Below, one piece after another: positions 45,244-57,100 of a DNA stretch of 64,000 bases. The first letter of the stretch is position 1; the number at the start of each line of letters is the position of its first letter. The translations under genes were made by a program, and so were the position numbers. The DNA lies in assembly GCF_001747405.1 (NCBI RefSeq), contig NZ_CP017305.1, positions 204,001 to 268,000 of the forward strand, read 5' to 3'. Origin of the DNA: Chlorobaculum limnaeum. Lineage in GTDB: Bacteria; Bacteroidota; Chlorobiia; Chlorobiales; Chlorobiaceae. The notes under the pieces are model-generated. The model ran no database searches, had not been told where the DNA came from, and worked only from the letters and a program-made list of their open reading frames with translations.

Positions 45244-46827
45244 ATGCCAAGAAAGCAGCTAAAGGGTGAAACTCATGATCAGAAGGCGCAGATTGCCAGC
45301 GCTTTCGGGGAAATCGAGCAGTCGAAGATCTTTCTGGACAAGCGCTCCGAAAGCGCCGCGGTCAAGATGGATATTGCCGACCTGCTCAAGGAGATCATCC
45401 AGAAACAGCTCAGGAAAGATTACGATCCAGAGGTGGAGTCCAATATCTTTATCAATCCGGAGCGAGGCGATTTCGAGGTGTATATTCTGAAGAAAATCGT
45501 CAAGGAGGTCGATCTTCCGACCATCGAGATCGACATCGACGAGGTGCGCCAGATCGATGATTCGCTCGAACTCGGCGACTATTACGAAGAGGGCCCTATC
45601 AAGCTCGACGACTACCTGACCCGCAAGTCGATTCAGATCATCAAGCAGTCGGTGCAGAAAAAGGTGCGCGACCTGGAGCGCCTGGCCGTCTATGAGGACT
45701 GCCTCGAAAAGGTCGGCGAAGTGGTCGCTGGCGAGGTTTACCAGGTCAGGCCGAACGAGGTGATTTTCACTTACAACACCTCCAAGGATCACCGCGTCGA
45801 GCTGGTGCTGCCCAAATCGGAGATGATGAAGAAGGACAATCCCCGCCGCACGCCGCGCATGAAGCTTTACGTCAAGCGCATCGAGCGCGAAAAGGTCAAG
45901 GTGCGCAATGACGATGGTTCCGTCGAGGAGCGCGAGAAGCCCGATGGCGGCATGAAGGTGATCGTCTCGCGCGTCGACGACCGCTTTCTCTACAAGCTTT
46001 TCGAGAGCGAGGTGCCGGAGATTCTCGACGGCCTGATCGTCATCAAGGGCATCGCCCGCGTACCGGGCGAGCGCGCCAAGGTGGCCGTCGAATCGACCAG
46101 TTCAAGGATCGACCCGGTCGGCGCGACGGTCGGTTATCGCGGCAAGCGCATCCAGAGCATCGTCAAGGAGCTGAACAACGAGAACATCGACGTCATCTAC
46201 TATACCGACGAGCCGCAGGTTTTCATCGCCCGCGCGCTTCAGCCGGCCAAGATCGATCCGATGACGGTGCACGCCGACATGAAGACCCGCAAGGCGAGGG
46301 TCATGCTCAAGCCAGACCAGATCAAGTACGCCATCGGCAAGAACGGCAATAACATCCATCTTGCCGAAAAGCTGACTGGTTACGAAATCGACGTCTATCG
46401 CGACGTGATCGACAAGTCGCTCGAAGATCCGAACGACATCGACATCATCGAGTTCCGCGAGGAGTTTGGCGACGACATGATCTACCAGTTGCTCGACGGT
46501 GGTCTCGATACGGCCAAGAAGATTCTGAAAGCCGGGGTCGAGCAGATCGAGGACGCGCTGGTCGGCACGCAGAAAACCGAAGAGCTGTTTGCTTTCCCCA
46601 AGGGGCGCAACAAGACGGTGAAGCCGCGCGAACGCAGGATTACCGACGAGGAGAAGCGCTACTGGAAGAAGATAGCCGAAACGATTTACCGTACGGTGCG
46701 CGAGCAGTTCAACGAAGAGGATTTCAAGGCGTTGCTCGACGACAGTCGCGACAGGCTGCTCATGAGCGACAGCACTATGGACGAGGATCCGGAGCCGGAA
46801 GAGCGCCGGGACGAAGAAACAAACTGA
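45244..46827 (+). CDS. nusA: Transcription termination/antitermination protein NusA
   Basis: A 527-residue protein with an N-terminal RNA polymerase-binding domain (to about 135), an S1 domain (GEVVAGEVYQVRPNEVIFTY), and two KH domains with VDPVGATVGYRGKRIQSIV-type and KYAIGKNGNNIHLAEKLTG loops (GxxG). The C-terminus is short and acidic, without the extra AR repeats of enterobacteria. NusA controls pausing and termination and may feed back on its own operon through the leader hairpin. Confidence 0.96.
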   Translation: MPRKQLKGETHDQKAQIASAFGEIEQSKIFLDKRSESAAVKMDIADLLKEIIQKQLRKDYDPEVESNIFINPERGDFEVYILKKIVKEVDLPTIEIDIDEVRQIDDSLELGDYYEEGPIKLDDYLTRKSIQIIKQSVQKKVRDLERLAVYEDCLEKVGEVVAGEVYQVRPNEVIFTYNTSKDHRVELVLPKSEMMKKDNPRRTPRMKLYVKRIEREKVKVRNDDGSVEEREKPDGGMKVIVSRVDDRFLYKLFESEVPEILDGLIVIKGIARVPGERAKVAVESTSSRIDPVGATVGYRGKRIQSIVKELNNENIDVIYYTDEPQVFIARALQPAKIDPMTVHADMKTRKARVMLKPDQIKYAIGKNGNNIHLAEKLTGYEIDVYRDVIDKSLEDPNDIDIIEFREEFGDDMIYQLLDGGLDTAKKILKAGVEQIEDALVGTQKTEELFAFPKGRNKTVKPRERRITDEEKRYWKKIAETIYRTVREQFNEEDFKALLDDSRDRLLMSDSTMDEDPEPEERRDEETN

Positions 46828-46912
46828 GAATTACCACGGGATTTCATGCAGGCGTCAGGGCGGCGGATTGCGGCGGAATTCCGGCAAGAGGATAATCATC
46901 CAGGAGAGGCCA

Positions 46913-49747
<2,835 letters not shown>

Positions 49748-49765
49748 GCTGAAAGGAGAGACGGT

Positions 49766-50128
49766 ATGTCGATACGAACCGATAAAGTCTCCTCCCTGTT
49801 GCAGCGGGAGTTGAGCGCGATTTTCGAGAAGGAGCTGCCACGCAGCGGCCCGCTGGTGACGGTGACGGAGGTGAGGATCACCGCCGATCTCGGCATCGCC
49901 AGGGTCTATGTTTCCGTGATCGGCTCCGAGGCGCAGCGCACGGAGGTGATGGAGTACCTGCACGCCGAAAACAAGATGATCCGCAAAACGCTCTCTTCTA
50001 AAATCCGCCACCAGTTCCGGAGGATTCCGGAGCTGGAGTTCTACGAAGACCGCTTGTTCGAGCAGGCCAACCGGATCGAGCAACTGCTCAAGTCGGTCAA
50101 GCCCGCCCGTAACGAAGAGCAGCCATAA
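49766..50128 (+). CDS. rbfA: Ribosome-binding factor A
   Basis: The 120-residue cold-shock and 16S rRNA maturation factor shows the KH-like fold and the family motifs TDKVSSLLQRELSAIFEKEL, LVTVTEVRITADLGIARVYV and RHQFRRIPELEFYEDRLFEQ. It lies 18 bp after infB and 27 bp before the truB start. Length is normal. Confidence 0.94.
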   Translation: MSIRTDKVSSLLQRELSAIFEKELPRSGPLVTVTEVRITADLGIARVYVSVIGSEAQRTEVMEYLHAENKMIRKTLSSKIRHQFRRIPELEFYEDRLFEQANRIEQLLKSVKPARNEEQP

Positions 50129-50155
50129 CCCGCATTGTACGGAACCGGGATCACG

Positions 50156-50881
50156 ATGATCGAACAGGGCCGCATGTCCGTCCTCAGCGAGGAGGGCGAT
50201 TATCTGCTGGTTGACAAGCCGCTCGACTGGACCTCGTTCGACGTGGTGGCCAGGATTCGCGGCGCCTACAAGCGCAATGGCGCGAAGCGTAAGGTCGGCC
50301 ACTGCGGCACGCTCGACCCGAAGGCCACCGGCCTGTTGATTCTCGCCACGGGCCGCAAAACCAAGACCATCTCGTCGCTCGAACTGCTCGACAAGGCCTA
50401 CGAAGGGGTTATCAGGCTCGGCGCAAAAACCGCGAGCCACGACACGGAGAGCGAGGAGTACGACCTCCGCGATGTGTCGCATATCGACGAAAGTGCGATC
50501 CGCGCCGCCGCCGCATCGATGGTTGGCGAGCGGATGCAGCAGCCTCCGATGCACTCGGCGGTCTGGCACAACGGCAAGCGGCTTTACGAACTGGCGCGGC
50601 AGGGCCACGAAGTCAAGGAGCGCAAGGCTCGCCAGATCGGGATTCGCCAGTTCGAGATCACCGGTATCGAGTTGCCGTACGTCCGTTTTTTCATCGACGT
50701 GACAAAGGGAGCCTATATTCGCGTGATCGCCCATGAACTCGGCGAGCTGCTTGGCGTTGGCGGCTATCTTGCCGAACTGAAGCGGGTGTCGATAGGGCAG
50801 TACCGGCTTTCGGACGCGGCGAGCGTCGGGGAGATCGTTGATGCAATTGGCCAGGCCGCCGCTTTGGCCACCGAAGAGTAA
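50156..50881 (+). CDS. truB: tRNA pseudouridine-55 synthase
   Basis: The 241-residue protein makes pseudouridine 55 in the T-loop of tRNAs. ATG 50156 is preferred over the upstream TTG at 50135. The catalytic aspartate lies in KVGHCGTLDPKATGLLI (about residue 53), with YLLVDKPLDWTSFDVV before it and GAYIRVIAHELGELLG later on. It lacks a long C-terminal PUA domain. A 4-gene run with ribF and rpsO follows. Confidence 0.94.
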   Translation: MIEQGRMSVLSEEGDYLLVDKPLDWTSFDVVARIRGAYKRNGAKRKVGHCGTLDPKATGLLILATGRKTKTISSLELLDKAYEGVIRLGAKTASHDTESEEYDLRDVSHIDESAIRAAAASMVGERMQQPPMHSAVWHNGKRLYELARQGHEVKERKARQIGIRQFEITGIELPYVRFFIDVTKGAYIRVIAHELGELLGVGGYLAELKRVSIGQYRLSDAASVGEIVDAIGQAAALATEE

Positions 50882-50894
50882 AACAGCCAGAAGT

Positions 50895-51860
50895 ATGCGC
50901 GTTGTTGTATTGCAGGGCGATACGATCCTCGATTCCGCCACGGGAGTGCCGGTCGAGCTGAAGGCCGAGCCTTCCGCCGTAACCATCGGATCGTTCGACG
51001 GACTTCATGTGGGCCACAGGAAAATCATCGGCTCCATGATCGGTCACGCCCGGGAGCTTGGCCTCAGAAGCGTCGTGGTGACGTTCGAGCCGCATCCGAG
51101 AATCGTGCTTGATGGCAGCGACCGGTGCGCGGTGCGGCTGCTTTCCACTTTCGAGGAGAAGGTGAGCCAGTTCAGGGCGATGTCGATCGACCTTTTGTTC
51201 GTGGTGCGTTTCGACCGTAAGTTCGCCTCGAAAAGCTCCGAAGCGTTCATCCGGGAGGTACTGGTGCAGCGGCTCGGCGCGCGTCATGTCACTGTCGGCT
51301 ACGACCACGGCTTCGGCAGCAAACGGAGCGGCAGCGAAGAGACGCTGCTCACGCTCGGCGCGGAGTGCGGTTTCAGCGTCGATGTGGTCGGCGAGGTGAT
51401 CGTCGCCGGTTCGCCGGTATCGAGCACCCGGATCAGGCACCTGCTCGACGCGGCAGAGATTCGACAGGCCAACGAATGCCTCGGAGCGCCGTTCGCGATC
51501 AGCGGCACGGTGGTCGAGGGCGACAGGCTTGGCCGCTCCATCGGGTTCCCGACGGCGAATCTCTCGCTTCCCGACGGATGCAAGATGCTTCCGGCTCACG
51601 GAGTCTATGCGGCGAGCGTCGAGGTTGATGGCAAGGAGTATCCGGCCATGATGAACATTGGTCGCCGTCCGACCGTCGCCGAGGATGGCGAGGTGAGGGT
51701 CGAGGCCCACATCATCGGTTTTTCAGGCGATCTGTACGGACGGTTCCTGATTCTGCGCCTGCTCGGCTTCATCAGGGCGGAAAAGCGTTTCGGTTCGATT
51801 GATGAACTTCGGGCGCAGCTCGAACTCGATAAAAAAGAGGCGAGATTATACAAGAAATAA
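50895..51860 (+). CDS. ribF: Bifunctional riboflavin kinase/FMN adenylyltransferase
   Basis: The 321-residue enzyme makes FMN and FAD. ATG 50895 (MRVVVLQGDTI) is the likely start, since the longer frame overlaps truB. The N-terminal FAD synthetase half has AVTIGSFDGLHVGHRKIIG and VTFEPHPR; the C-terminal kinase half has GRSIGFPTANLSLPDG and PAMMNIGRRPTV. Order and length are normal. Confidence 0.95.
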   Translation: MRVVVLQGDTILDSATGVPVELKAEPSAVTIGSFDGLHVGHRKIIGSMIGHARELGLRSVVVTFEPHPRIVLDGSDRCAVRLLSTFEEKVSQFRAMSIDLLFVVRFDRKFASKSSEAFIREVLVQRLGARHVTVGYDHGFGSKRSGSEETLLTLGAECGFSVDVVGEVIVAGSPVSSTRIRHLLDAAEIRQANECLGAPFAISGTVVEGDRLGRSIGFPTANLSLPDGCKMLPAHGVYAASVEVDGKEYPAMMNIGRRPTVAEDGEVRVEAHIIGFSGDLYGRFLILRLLGFIRAEKRFGSIDELRAQLELDKKEARLYKK

Positions 51861-51920
51861 TGTTACATTACAGACCATTTTTTTATTTCGTTTTTCTTGA
51901 AACAACATACAGTAAACATC

Positions 51921-52190
51921 ATGGGTCTGACAAAAGAACACAAAACCGAGATTATTACGAAGTTTGGTGATTCTGCGACGGATACCGGAAAAGCGGAAGT
52001 GCAGGTTGCCCTGTTCAGCCGCAGGATCACCGATCTGACCGGTCATCTTCAGCAGCATCCCAAAGACAAACACTCACGCCGCGGCCTCCTGATGCTGGTC
52101 GGCAAGCGCAAGCGAGTGCTGAACTACCTCAAGAAGGTCGATATCGAGCGTTACCGCAAAGTGCTCGCCGATCTCGATCTGCGCAAGTAA
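51921..52190 (+). CDS. rpsO: 30S ribosomal protein S15
   Basis: The 89-residue ribosomal protein starts at ATG 51921 (MGLTKEHKTEIITKFGDSA), with TDTGKAEVQVALFSRRITDL and KHSRRGLLMLVGKRKRVLNY following. The longer frame from 51897 is not part of the protein. It ends the translation operon, just before a hairpin. Confidence 0.96.
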   Translation: MGLTKEHKTEIITKFGDSATDTGKAEVQVALFSRRITDLTGHLQQHPKDKHSRRGLLMLVGKRKRVLNYLKKVDIERYRKVLADLDLRK

Positions 52191-52213
52191 CCGGGGGAGC
52201 TGGTTCGCCCGAA

Positions 52214-52239
52214 GCCTGCGGGGAGTGTTCTCCGCAGGC
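52214..52239 (+). terminator. Hairpin after rpsO
   Basis: Stem gcctgcgg (52214-52221) and ccgcaggc (52232-52239), with two more possible pairs inside, followed by atcttc. The T run is weak, so it may act as a partial terminator or as an mRNA 3' end for the rpsO operon. Confidence 0.6.
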
Positions 52240-52268
52240 ATCTTCAAAGAATGAAAGAGGGTAAGAGT

Positions 52269-53156
52269 ATGTTGGAAAGCATGACCGGATACGGTAGCGC
52301 CGAGCGTTCGGAAAAGGGCATGAAGGTGCTTGTCGAACTGCGTTCGGTCAATAATCGTTTTGCCGAAATCGGAGTCAAGCTGCCACGGCAATTGTTGTCC
52401 TGGGAGCTTGAGGTCAGGGAGCTGATCCGCTCCGGTTTCCAGCGCGGCAAGATATCGGCGTTCGTCCAGCTTCAGCTCGAAGAGGCAGAGCAGTTGCCGG
52501 TGACTGTAAATCCTTCGAAAGTGAGGGCTTACAAGTCTCTTCTCGAAACTGTACGCCAGGAGGCGGGTATCGAAGCGCCGGTGACGCTGGACCACGTTCT
52601 CCGCTTTTCCGAGATTTTCGAATCGGACCACACCATTCTGGAGCACCCGGACGAAATCTGGCCCATCGCCCAGTCGGCGCTAACCGAGGCTATCGGCCAT
52701 CTCAAGGAGATGCGTCAGAAAGAGGGCGAGGAGCTTGCCGGTGATTTCAGGGCGAGAATAGACGAAATCGAACGCACCCTGAAAGATATCAGGGAGATAG
52801 CGGCCAGCAACCTCGAAACGATCCGCAAGCGGCTGGCAACCAAAATCAGCGCCATAGCCGGACGCGATGTCGAGTACAGCAAGGATCGTCTTGAAATGGA
52901 GATCGTCATGGCTGCCGATCGGCTCGATATTACCGAGGAGTGTATCCGTTTCAACAGCCACAACAAGTTTTTCATCGAAGAGCTGAACAACAGTTCGAGC
53001 GGCTCGGGTCGCAAGCTCAATTTCCTCCTGCAAGAGCAGCTCCGCGAGGCCAACACCATCGCTTCGAAGTCGCAGAATGCCGATATTTCCCAGAAGGTGG
53101 TGCACATCAAGGAGGAACTCGAAAAGGTCAGGGAGCAGCTGCAAAACATCGAATAA
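52269..53156 (+). CDS. YicC/YloC-family endoribonuclease
   Basis: The 295-residue protein starts MLESMTGYGSAERSEKG at 52269, after an upstream aagag/gagg-like site; the ATG at 52251 is less likely. Family marks are the N-terminal SMTGYG, then ELRSVNNRFAEIGVKLPRQL and the C-terminal GRKLNFLLQEQLREANTIAS followed by KSQNADISQKVV. Known YicC proteins are RNA-degrading hexamers. The gmk gene follows 4 bp later, a common arrangement. Confidence 0.9.
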   Translation: MLESMTGYGSAERSEKGMKVLVELRSVNNRFAEIGVKLPRQLLSWELEVRELIRSGFQRGKISAFVQLQLEEAEQLPVTVNPSKVRAYKSLLETVRQEAGIEAPVTLDHVLRFSEIFESDHTILEHPDEIWPIAQSALTEAIGHLKEMRQKEGEELAGDFRARIDEIERTLKDIREIAASNLETIRKRLATKISAIAGRDVEYSKDRLEMEIVMAADRLDITEECIRFNSHNKFFIEELNNSSSGSGRKLNFLLQEQLREANTIASKSQNADISQKVVHIKEELEKVREQLQNIE

Positions 53157-53160
53157 GCCT

Positions 53161-53748
53161 ATGAGCGCAGAACAGGTTTCGGGCCGGGGCAGGCTGATCG
53201 TCTTTTCAGCCCCGTCGGGCACCGGTAAATCGACGGTTGCCAAACTGGTTATGGAGCGTCTCGGTTCTCTTGAATTTTCGGTATCTGCCACGACGCGCCA
53301 GATGAGGCCCGGCGAGCGCGATGGCGTCGATTACCACTTTCTGAGCCGCGAGGAGTTCGAGAAAAAGATTGCCGAAAACGGCTTCATCGAACACGAGTTC
53401 TTTTTCGGTAACTTCTATGGAACGCTGCTCGACAAAACGCGCGAGGCAATCGATGCGGGCCGCAATCTGCTTTTTGATCTCGATGTGAAGGGTGCGCTGA
53501 ATCTCAAAAAAATTTTCGGAGAGCGGGCGTTGCTCGTTTTTCTCAAACCCCCGAGCATGGATGAGCTTGCCCGGCGTTTGCAGTCTCGCCAGAGCGAGAG
53601 CGCCGAGGCGTTGAAAACCCGTCTCGAACGGGCGGAGATGGAGCTTTCCCATGCCAATCAATTTGATTTTGTCGTGGTCAATGACGATCTCGAACGCACG
53701 GTCGATCTTGTCGCTTCGGAGATCGCCCGGTTTCTTCCACAATCATAA
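53161..53748 (+). CDS. gmk: Guanylate kinase
   Basis: The 195-residue enzyme phosphorylates GMP. ATG 53161 (MSAEQVSGRGRLIVFSAPSG) is the start; a longer frame from 53077 overlaps yicC. The P-loop is SAPSGTGKST (about 17-26), with TTRQMRPGERDGVDYHFLSR as the GMP-binding part and ALLVFLKPPSMDELARRL as the lid region. Length is normal. Confidence 0.95.
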   Translation: MSAEQVSGRGRLIVFSAPSGTGKSTVAKLVMERLGSLEFSVSATTRQMRPGERDGVDYHFLSREEFEKKIAENGFIEHEFFFGNFYGTLLDKTREAIDAGRNLLFDLDVKGALNLKKIFGERALLVFLKPPSMDELARRLQSRQSESAEALKTRLERAEMELSHANQFDFVVVNDDLERTVDLVASEIARFLPQS

Positions 53749-53760
53749 CGCACTATTGCC

Positions 53761-54114
53761 ATGTCGGTCCAACCAGTAGATTTGAACAAGCTGAGAAGTA
53801 CGCATGAAAATCTCTATGAAACTGTTGTAGCCATTTCGAAGAGAGCGAGGGAGATTCACGAAGAGGAGCGGGCTGAGCTCGAAGAGCGCTTGCTGCCGTA
53901 CAAGGAGATGATCCGGAATCCCGCTTCGGAGTCCGAATCGGAAAAGGTGTTTCCCGAACAGATCGCCATCAGCGTCGAGTTCGAGTGCCGTGAAAAACCG
54001 TCCCAGCAGGCGGTGGCGCAGTATTTCGATCACCAGTACGATTATGTTCTCGAAAAAATCACTGAAACCAGGGTAGCGGAGACCGAGGATGAAGATGAAT
54101 CTGACGGGGATTAA
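53761..54114 (+). CDS. rpoZ: RNA polymerase omega subunit-like protein
   Basis: The 117-residue protein follows gmk, the usual place of rpoZ. It is rich in Glu and Lys and shows STHENLYETVVAISKRAREI, which matches the first helix of the omega subunit in Bacteroidota and Chlorobi (there often annotated as RpoZ/Rpb6-like). Sequence similarity to the E. coli protein is weak, so the call rests on the helix pattern and the neighbour. The end overlaps the next gene by 26 bp. Confidence 0.7.
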   Translation: MSVQPVDLNKLRSTHENLYETVVAISKRAREIHEEERAELEERLLPYKEMIRNPASESESEKVFPEQIAISVEFECREKPSQQAVAQYFDHQYDYVLEKITETRVAETEDEDESDGD

Positions 54115-54589
54115 CCAGATCACGCTCCGGGTCAACGATGTCCGGCTGGTCGAAGAGTTCTATTCCGGAATTCTCGGCTTCCGTGTGGATCATCGGGCCG
54201 GAGCGAATATCTCCTACCTGCGCCTCAATTCTGACATGCTCGTGCTGGTCAAGGCGGAAACGCCGGGCACGGCCGATGCGAGGGATATTCGCGTTGATCA
54301 TTTCGGATTCAGGTTGGCCTCGGACGACGAGGTTGACGAGGCCGCCGTCTATCTCGACGATCGCGGCGTGCACCTGGTTACCAGGCCTGCGCATCGCCGT
54401 GAAGGCCGGGCCTTTTTCGTGATGGATCCGGACGGCAACCTGATCGAATTTTACTCCATGAAAGCCACGGGCCTGGAATCTCCGGTGGAGAACATCGATA
54501 CCCGCACGGCGAACGAAATCGCCACGGACTCTCGCCGGGAGATGGCGGCTGGCAACGATATCAAAAAGACGAGGCGGTCGAGAAAGTAA
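54089..54589 (+). CDS. VOC-family (glyoxalase/bleomycin-resistance fold) protein
   Basis: This 166-residue protein begins MKMNLTGINQITLRVNDVRL, with VEEFYSGILGFRVDHRAGAN next and FFVMDPDGNLIEFYSM later. These are the paired beta-alpha-beta-beta-beta motifs of the vicinal oxygen chelate fold, including the metal-ligand Glu of the last motif. The C-terminal 30 residues are charged and non-conserved. The substrate is unknown. Start may be 54089 or the next ATG at 54095. Confidence 0.78.
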   Translation: MKMNLTGINQITLRVNDVRLVEEFYSGILGFRVDHRAGANISYLRLNSDMLVLVKAETPGTADARDIRVDHFGFRLASDDEVDEAAVYLDDRGVHLVTRPAHRREGRAFFVMDPDGNLIEFYSMKATGLESPVENIDTRTANEIATDSRREMAAGNDIKKTRRSRK

Positions 54590-54640
54590 GCCGGGGATCG
54601 CCGTTTCTTTGTTCCGCAACTCTTCGACGGGATCACACCC

Positions 54641-55813
54641 ATGCATATCGGTGTCCTGACCGGCGGCGGCGACGCGCCCGGAATCAACGCATGTATCAAG
54701 ACCATCGTGACGACCAGCGCCGAAAAAGGGTATCGGGTGACCGGTATTCGCCGGGGCTGGAATGGCCTCCTGGCGTTCAATCCCGATGAAGCGGCCAGTC
54801 GCGCCGAGCATATTTCCGATCTCGATCCCGAGCTGGTCCGGCGAATCGACCGCACCGGCGGCACCTTGCTTCATACCAGCCGGGTCAACCCCGGAAACCT
54901 AAAAAAGAAAGAGATTCCCGCTTTTCTCCGCAACTCGCCGCACCGGTTGCGTTCAGGCCTTCATCACTCCGGAAACTTTGATCTGACCGATCATGTGCTC
55001 CGGAGCATCGAAGCGCTCGGGCTCGATGTGATCATCGTCATCGGCGGCGACGACACGATCGGTTACGCCGAGCATCTCTCCCGCAAGGGGGTCAAGGTGA
55101 TCGGCGTGCCGAAGACGATGGACAACGATGTCTACGGTTCGGACTACTGCATCGGCTTCGGCACTGCGGTCACCCGGAGCGTGCAGTACATCCACCAGCT
55201 TCGAACAAGCTCCGGCTCGCACGAGCGTATCACCGTCGTCGAGCTGTTCGGACGCAACACCGGCGAAACCTGCCTCGTCAGCGCCTATCTCGCGGGCGTC
55301 GACCGCGCCCTCATTCCTGAGGCGCCCTTCGATCCCGAAACTCTCGCCGAGTTCGTGATTCAGGACAAGGTGGCCAATCCGAGCCAGTACGCCATGATCG
55401 CCATCAGTGAAGGGGCGCGGATGGTCGGGAGCAAGATGATCGAGTATTGCGGGCGTCGGTACGACGAAGATGGCCACGAGCCTGCCGGAATCGGCCAGTT
55501 GACTCGCGAAACCCTCTCGATGCTCACCGGCCAGGAGGTGATCTGCCAGCCGCTCGGCTACCTGATGCGTTCCGGTATTCCCGATGCGCTCGACCTGATG
55601 GTGGGCTTCAACTTCGCCCAGCTCGCCGTGGAGCTGGTCGCCGAAGGCACCTTCGGCGTCATGGTGGCGCTTCAGCAGGGTATCTACACCTGCCTGCCGC
55701 TTGCGGAGGTCTCATCCAACACCAAACAGGTCGATATCAGCGAACTCTACGACCTGCGCTACTACCGCCCGAAGATGCGAAGCGTCATGGGCAAGCCGAT
55801 GTTTCTTTATTAG
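54641..55813 (+). CDS. 6-phosphofructokinase, PPi-dependent type
   Basis: The 390-residue PFK has the family start [20 protein letters not shown]. The phosphoryl-donor loop reads [14 protein letters not shown] and the next motif [20 protein letters not shown]. In PFKs that use pyrophosphate, the second residue of this loop is Asp (GGDD) and a Lys follows in PKT; ATP enzymes usually have GGDG and PGT. On this basis it should act reversibly with PPi in glycolysis or gluconeogenesis. The protein is longer than ATP-PFKs by some 70 residues, also typical of the PPi group. Confidence 0.85.
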   Translation: MHIGVLTGGGDAPGINACIKTIVTTSAEKGYRVTGIRRGWNGLLAFNPDEAASRAEHISDLDPELVRRIDRTGGTLLHTSRVNPGNLKKKEIPAFLRNSPHRLRSGLHHSGNFDLTDHVLRSIEALGLDVIIVIGGDDTIGYAEHLSRKGVKVIGVPKTMDNDVYGSDYCIGFGTAVTRSVQYIHQLRTSSGSHERITVVELFGRNTGETCLVSAYLAGVDRALIPEAPFDPETLAEFVIQDKVANPSQYAMIAISEGARMVGSKMIEYCGRRYDEDGHEPAGIGQLTRETLSMLTGQEVICQPLGYLMRSGIPDALDLMVGFNFAQLAVELVAEGTFGVMVALQQGIYTCLPLAEVSSNTKQVDISELYDLRYYRPKMRSVMGKPMFLY

Positions 55814-55915
55814 CAGGTTTAGCGGCGGCCTGGGAAATCGGGGATTCTGCGGGGATTGGGTGCTTTGGGACTTGTGGGAGAAGAATTTGTCCGCATTGTC
55901 CACCTCGTCCGTTGC

Positions 55916-56659
55916 TCACAAATACTCTTCGCCCTGAAGCAGAAGTTCGGCTTCGCGGAGCTGTTCAGGGGTATTGATGCCGCGGATTTCGTTGGCGTCG
56001 GCTACCTTGTAGGCGCACACCTTTTTGCCTTTGCCGAAGCAGATGCCGAACACGTCGGTGAGGTAGTATTCGCCTTGGGCGTTCTTGTTGGTGATGCCGT
56101 GCAGGGCGGAAAACAGCTCGGCGGCGTTGAAGACGTAAACGCCGGAGTTGATTTCCGTTACCGCTTTTTCCGCCTCCGTGGCATCCTTCTGCTCGACGAT
56201 TTTCAATACTTCTTCGCCGCCGCCGTTTCTGATGATCCGTCCGTAGCCTGTCGGATCGTCCATCTCGGCGGTCAGCACCGTGGCGACCGCCTGCCGCGAA
56301 CGGTGAAACCCGATCAGCGCCCCGAGGGTACGGGCCGTGAAGAGCGGCGCGTCGCCTGAAAGAATAACGACCTCTCCCTCGAAATCCTTCAGAAACGGTT
56401 CGGCCTGCATGACGGCGTGGCCGGTGCCGAGCTGCGGCTCCTGCAGGGCGTAATCGACCGGAAATCCTGCGGTTGCGTTTCGAACCAGCCCGGCCTGGTG
56501 ACCGACGATGAGCACGATTTTTCCGGGATCGAGCGCCTGCGATTTTTCGATGACATACGCCACCAGCGGTTTGCCGTTCGCTTCGTGCAGCACCTTCGGG
56601 AGATCCGATTTCATTCGCGTGCCTTTACCGGCGGCCATGATGACAATTGCAAGGCTCAT
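55916..56659 (-). CDS. GlmU-type N-acetylglucosamine-1-phosphate uridylyltransferase (single domain)
   Basis: The 247-residue nucleotidyltransferase begins AIVIMAAGKGTRMKSDLPKV, the GlmU pyrophosphorylase motif, followed by YALQEPQLGTGHAVM, VVILSGDAPLF, AEMDDPTGYGRIIR and VTEINSGVYVF. The left-handed beta-helix acetyltransferase half of full GlmU is absent, so only UDP-GlcNAc formation from GlcNAc-1-P is expected. The acetylation step may be encoded elsewhere. It is the last gene of the minus-strand run from fni. Confidence 0.88.
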   Translation of the reverse strand: MSLAIVIMAAGKGTRMKSDLPKVLHEANGKPLVAYVIEKSQALDPGKIVLIVGHQAGLVRNATAGFPVDYALQEPQLGTGHAVMQAEPFLKDFEGEVVILSGDAPLFTARTLGALIGFHRSRQAVATVLTAEMDDPTGYGRIIRNGGGEEVLKIVEQKDATEAEKAVTEINSGVYVFNAAELFSALHGITNKNAQGEYYLTDVFGICFGKGKKVCAYKVADANEIRGINTPEQLREAELLLQGEEYL

Positions 56660-56692
56660 AACGCGTAATTTTGTAAAGGGTTGATGAGAGTT

Positions 56693-57079
56693 TCAGCCGA
56701 GATATTCGTTCTCCGCGCCCACCCGGTGGCGGCGCTTCGGATTGTTCATCCGGTCAACGATGACGATCATCGGTTGCCAGTTACGCGCCTCTTCGGGCTC
56801 CATTTCGGCGAAGGTCATGATGATGATCTCGTCGCCGGGCAGCGCGCAGCGGGCCGCCGCGCCATTGAGCTGGATTTCGCGCAGGCCGCGGGTACCCTCG
56901 ATGATATAGGTCTCGAATCGCTCGCCGTTGTTGTTGTTGACCACCAGCACCTTCTCGTTGGCCATCATGTCGGCCATTTCGAGCAGCTCCTTGTCGATGG
57001 TGATGCTTCCTTCATATTCAAGGTCTCCACTGGTAACGATGGCGTTGTGGATCTTGGATTTGAGCATGTGTAATTTCAT
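56693..57079 (-). CDS. panD: Aspartate 1-decarboxylase
   Basis: A 128-residue pyruvoyl enzyme making beta-alanine for pantothenate. The self-cleavage site lies in [11 protein letters not shown], between Gly24 and Ser25. Other family residues include [17 protein letters not shown] and [20 protein letters not shown]. Length is normal. It is close behind lptC and before the GlmU-type gene. Confidence 0.96.
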   Translation of the reverse strand: MKLHMLKSKIHNAIVTSGDLEYEGSITIDKELLEMADMMANEKVLVVNNNNGERFETYIIEGTRGLREIQLNGAAARCALPGDEIIIMTFAEMEPEEARNWQPMIVIVDRMNNPKRRHRVGAENEYLG

Positions 57080-57100
57080 AACGGCGCAAACAGAGTCGAA

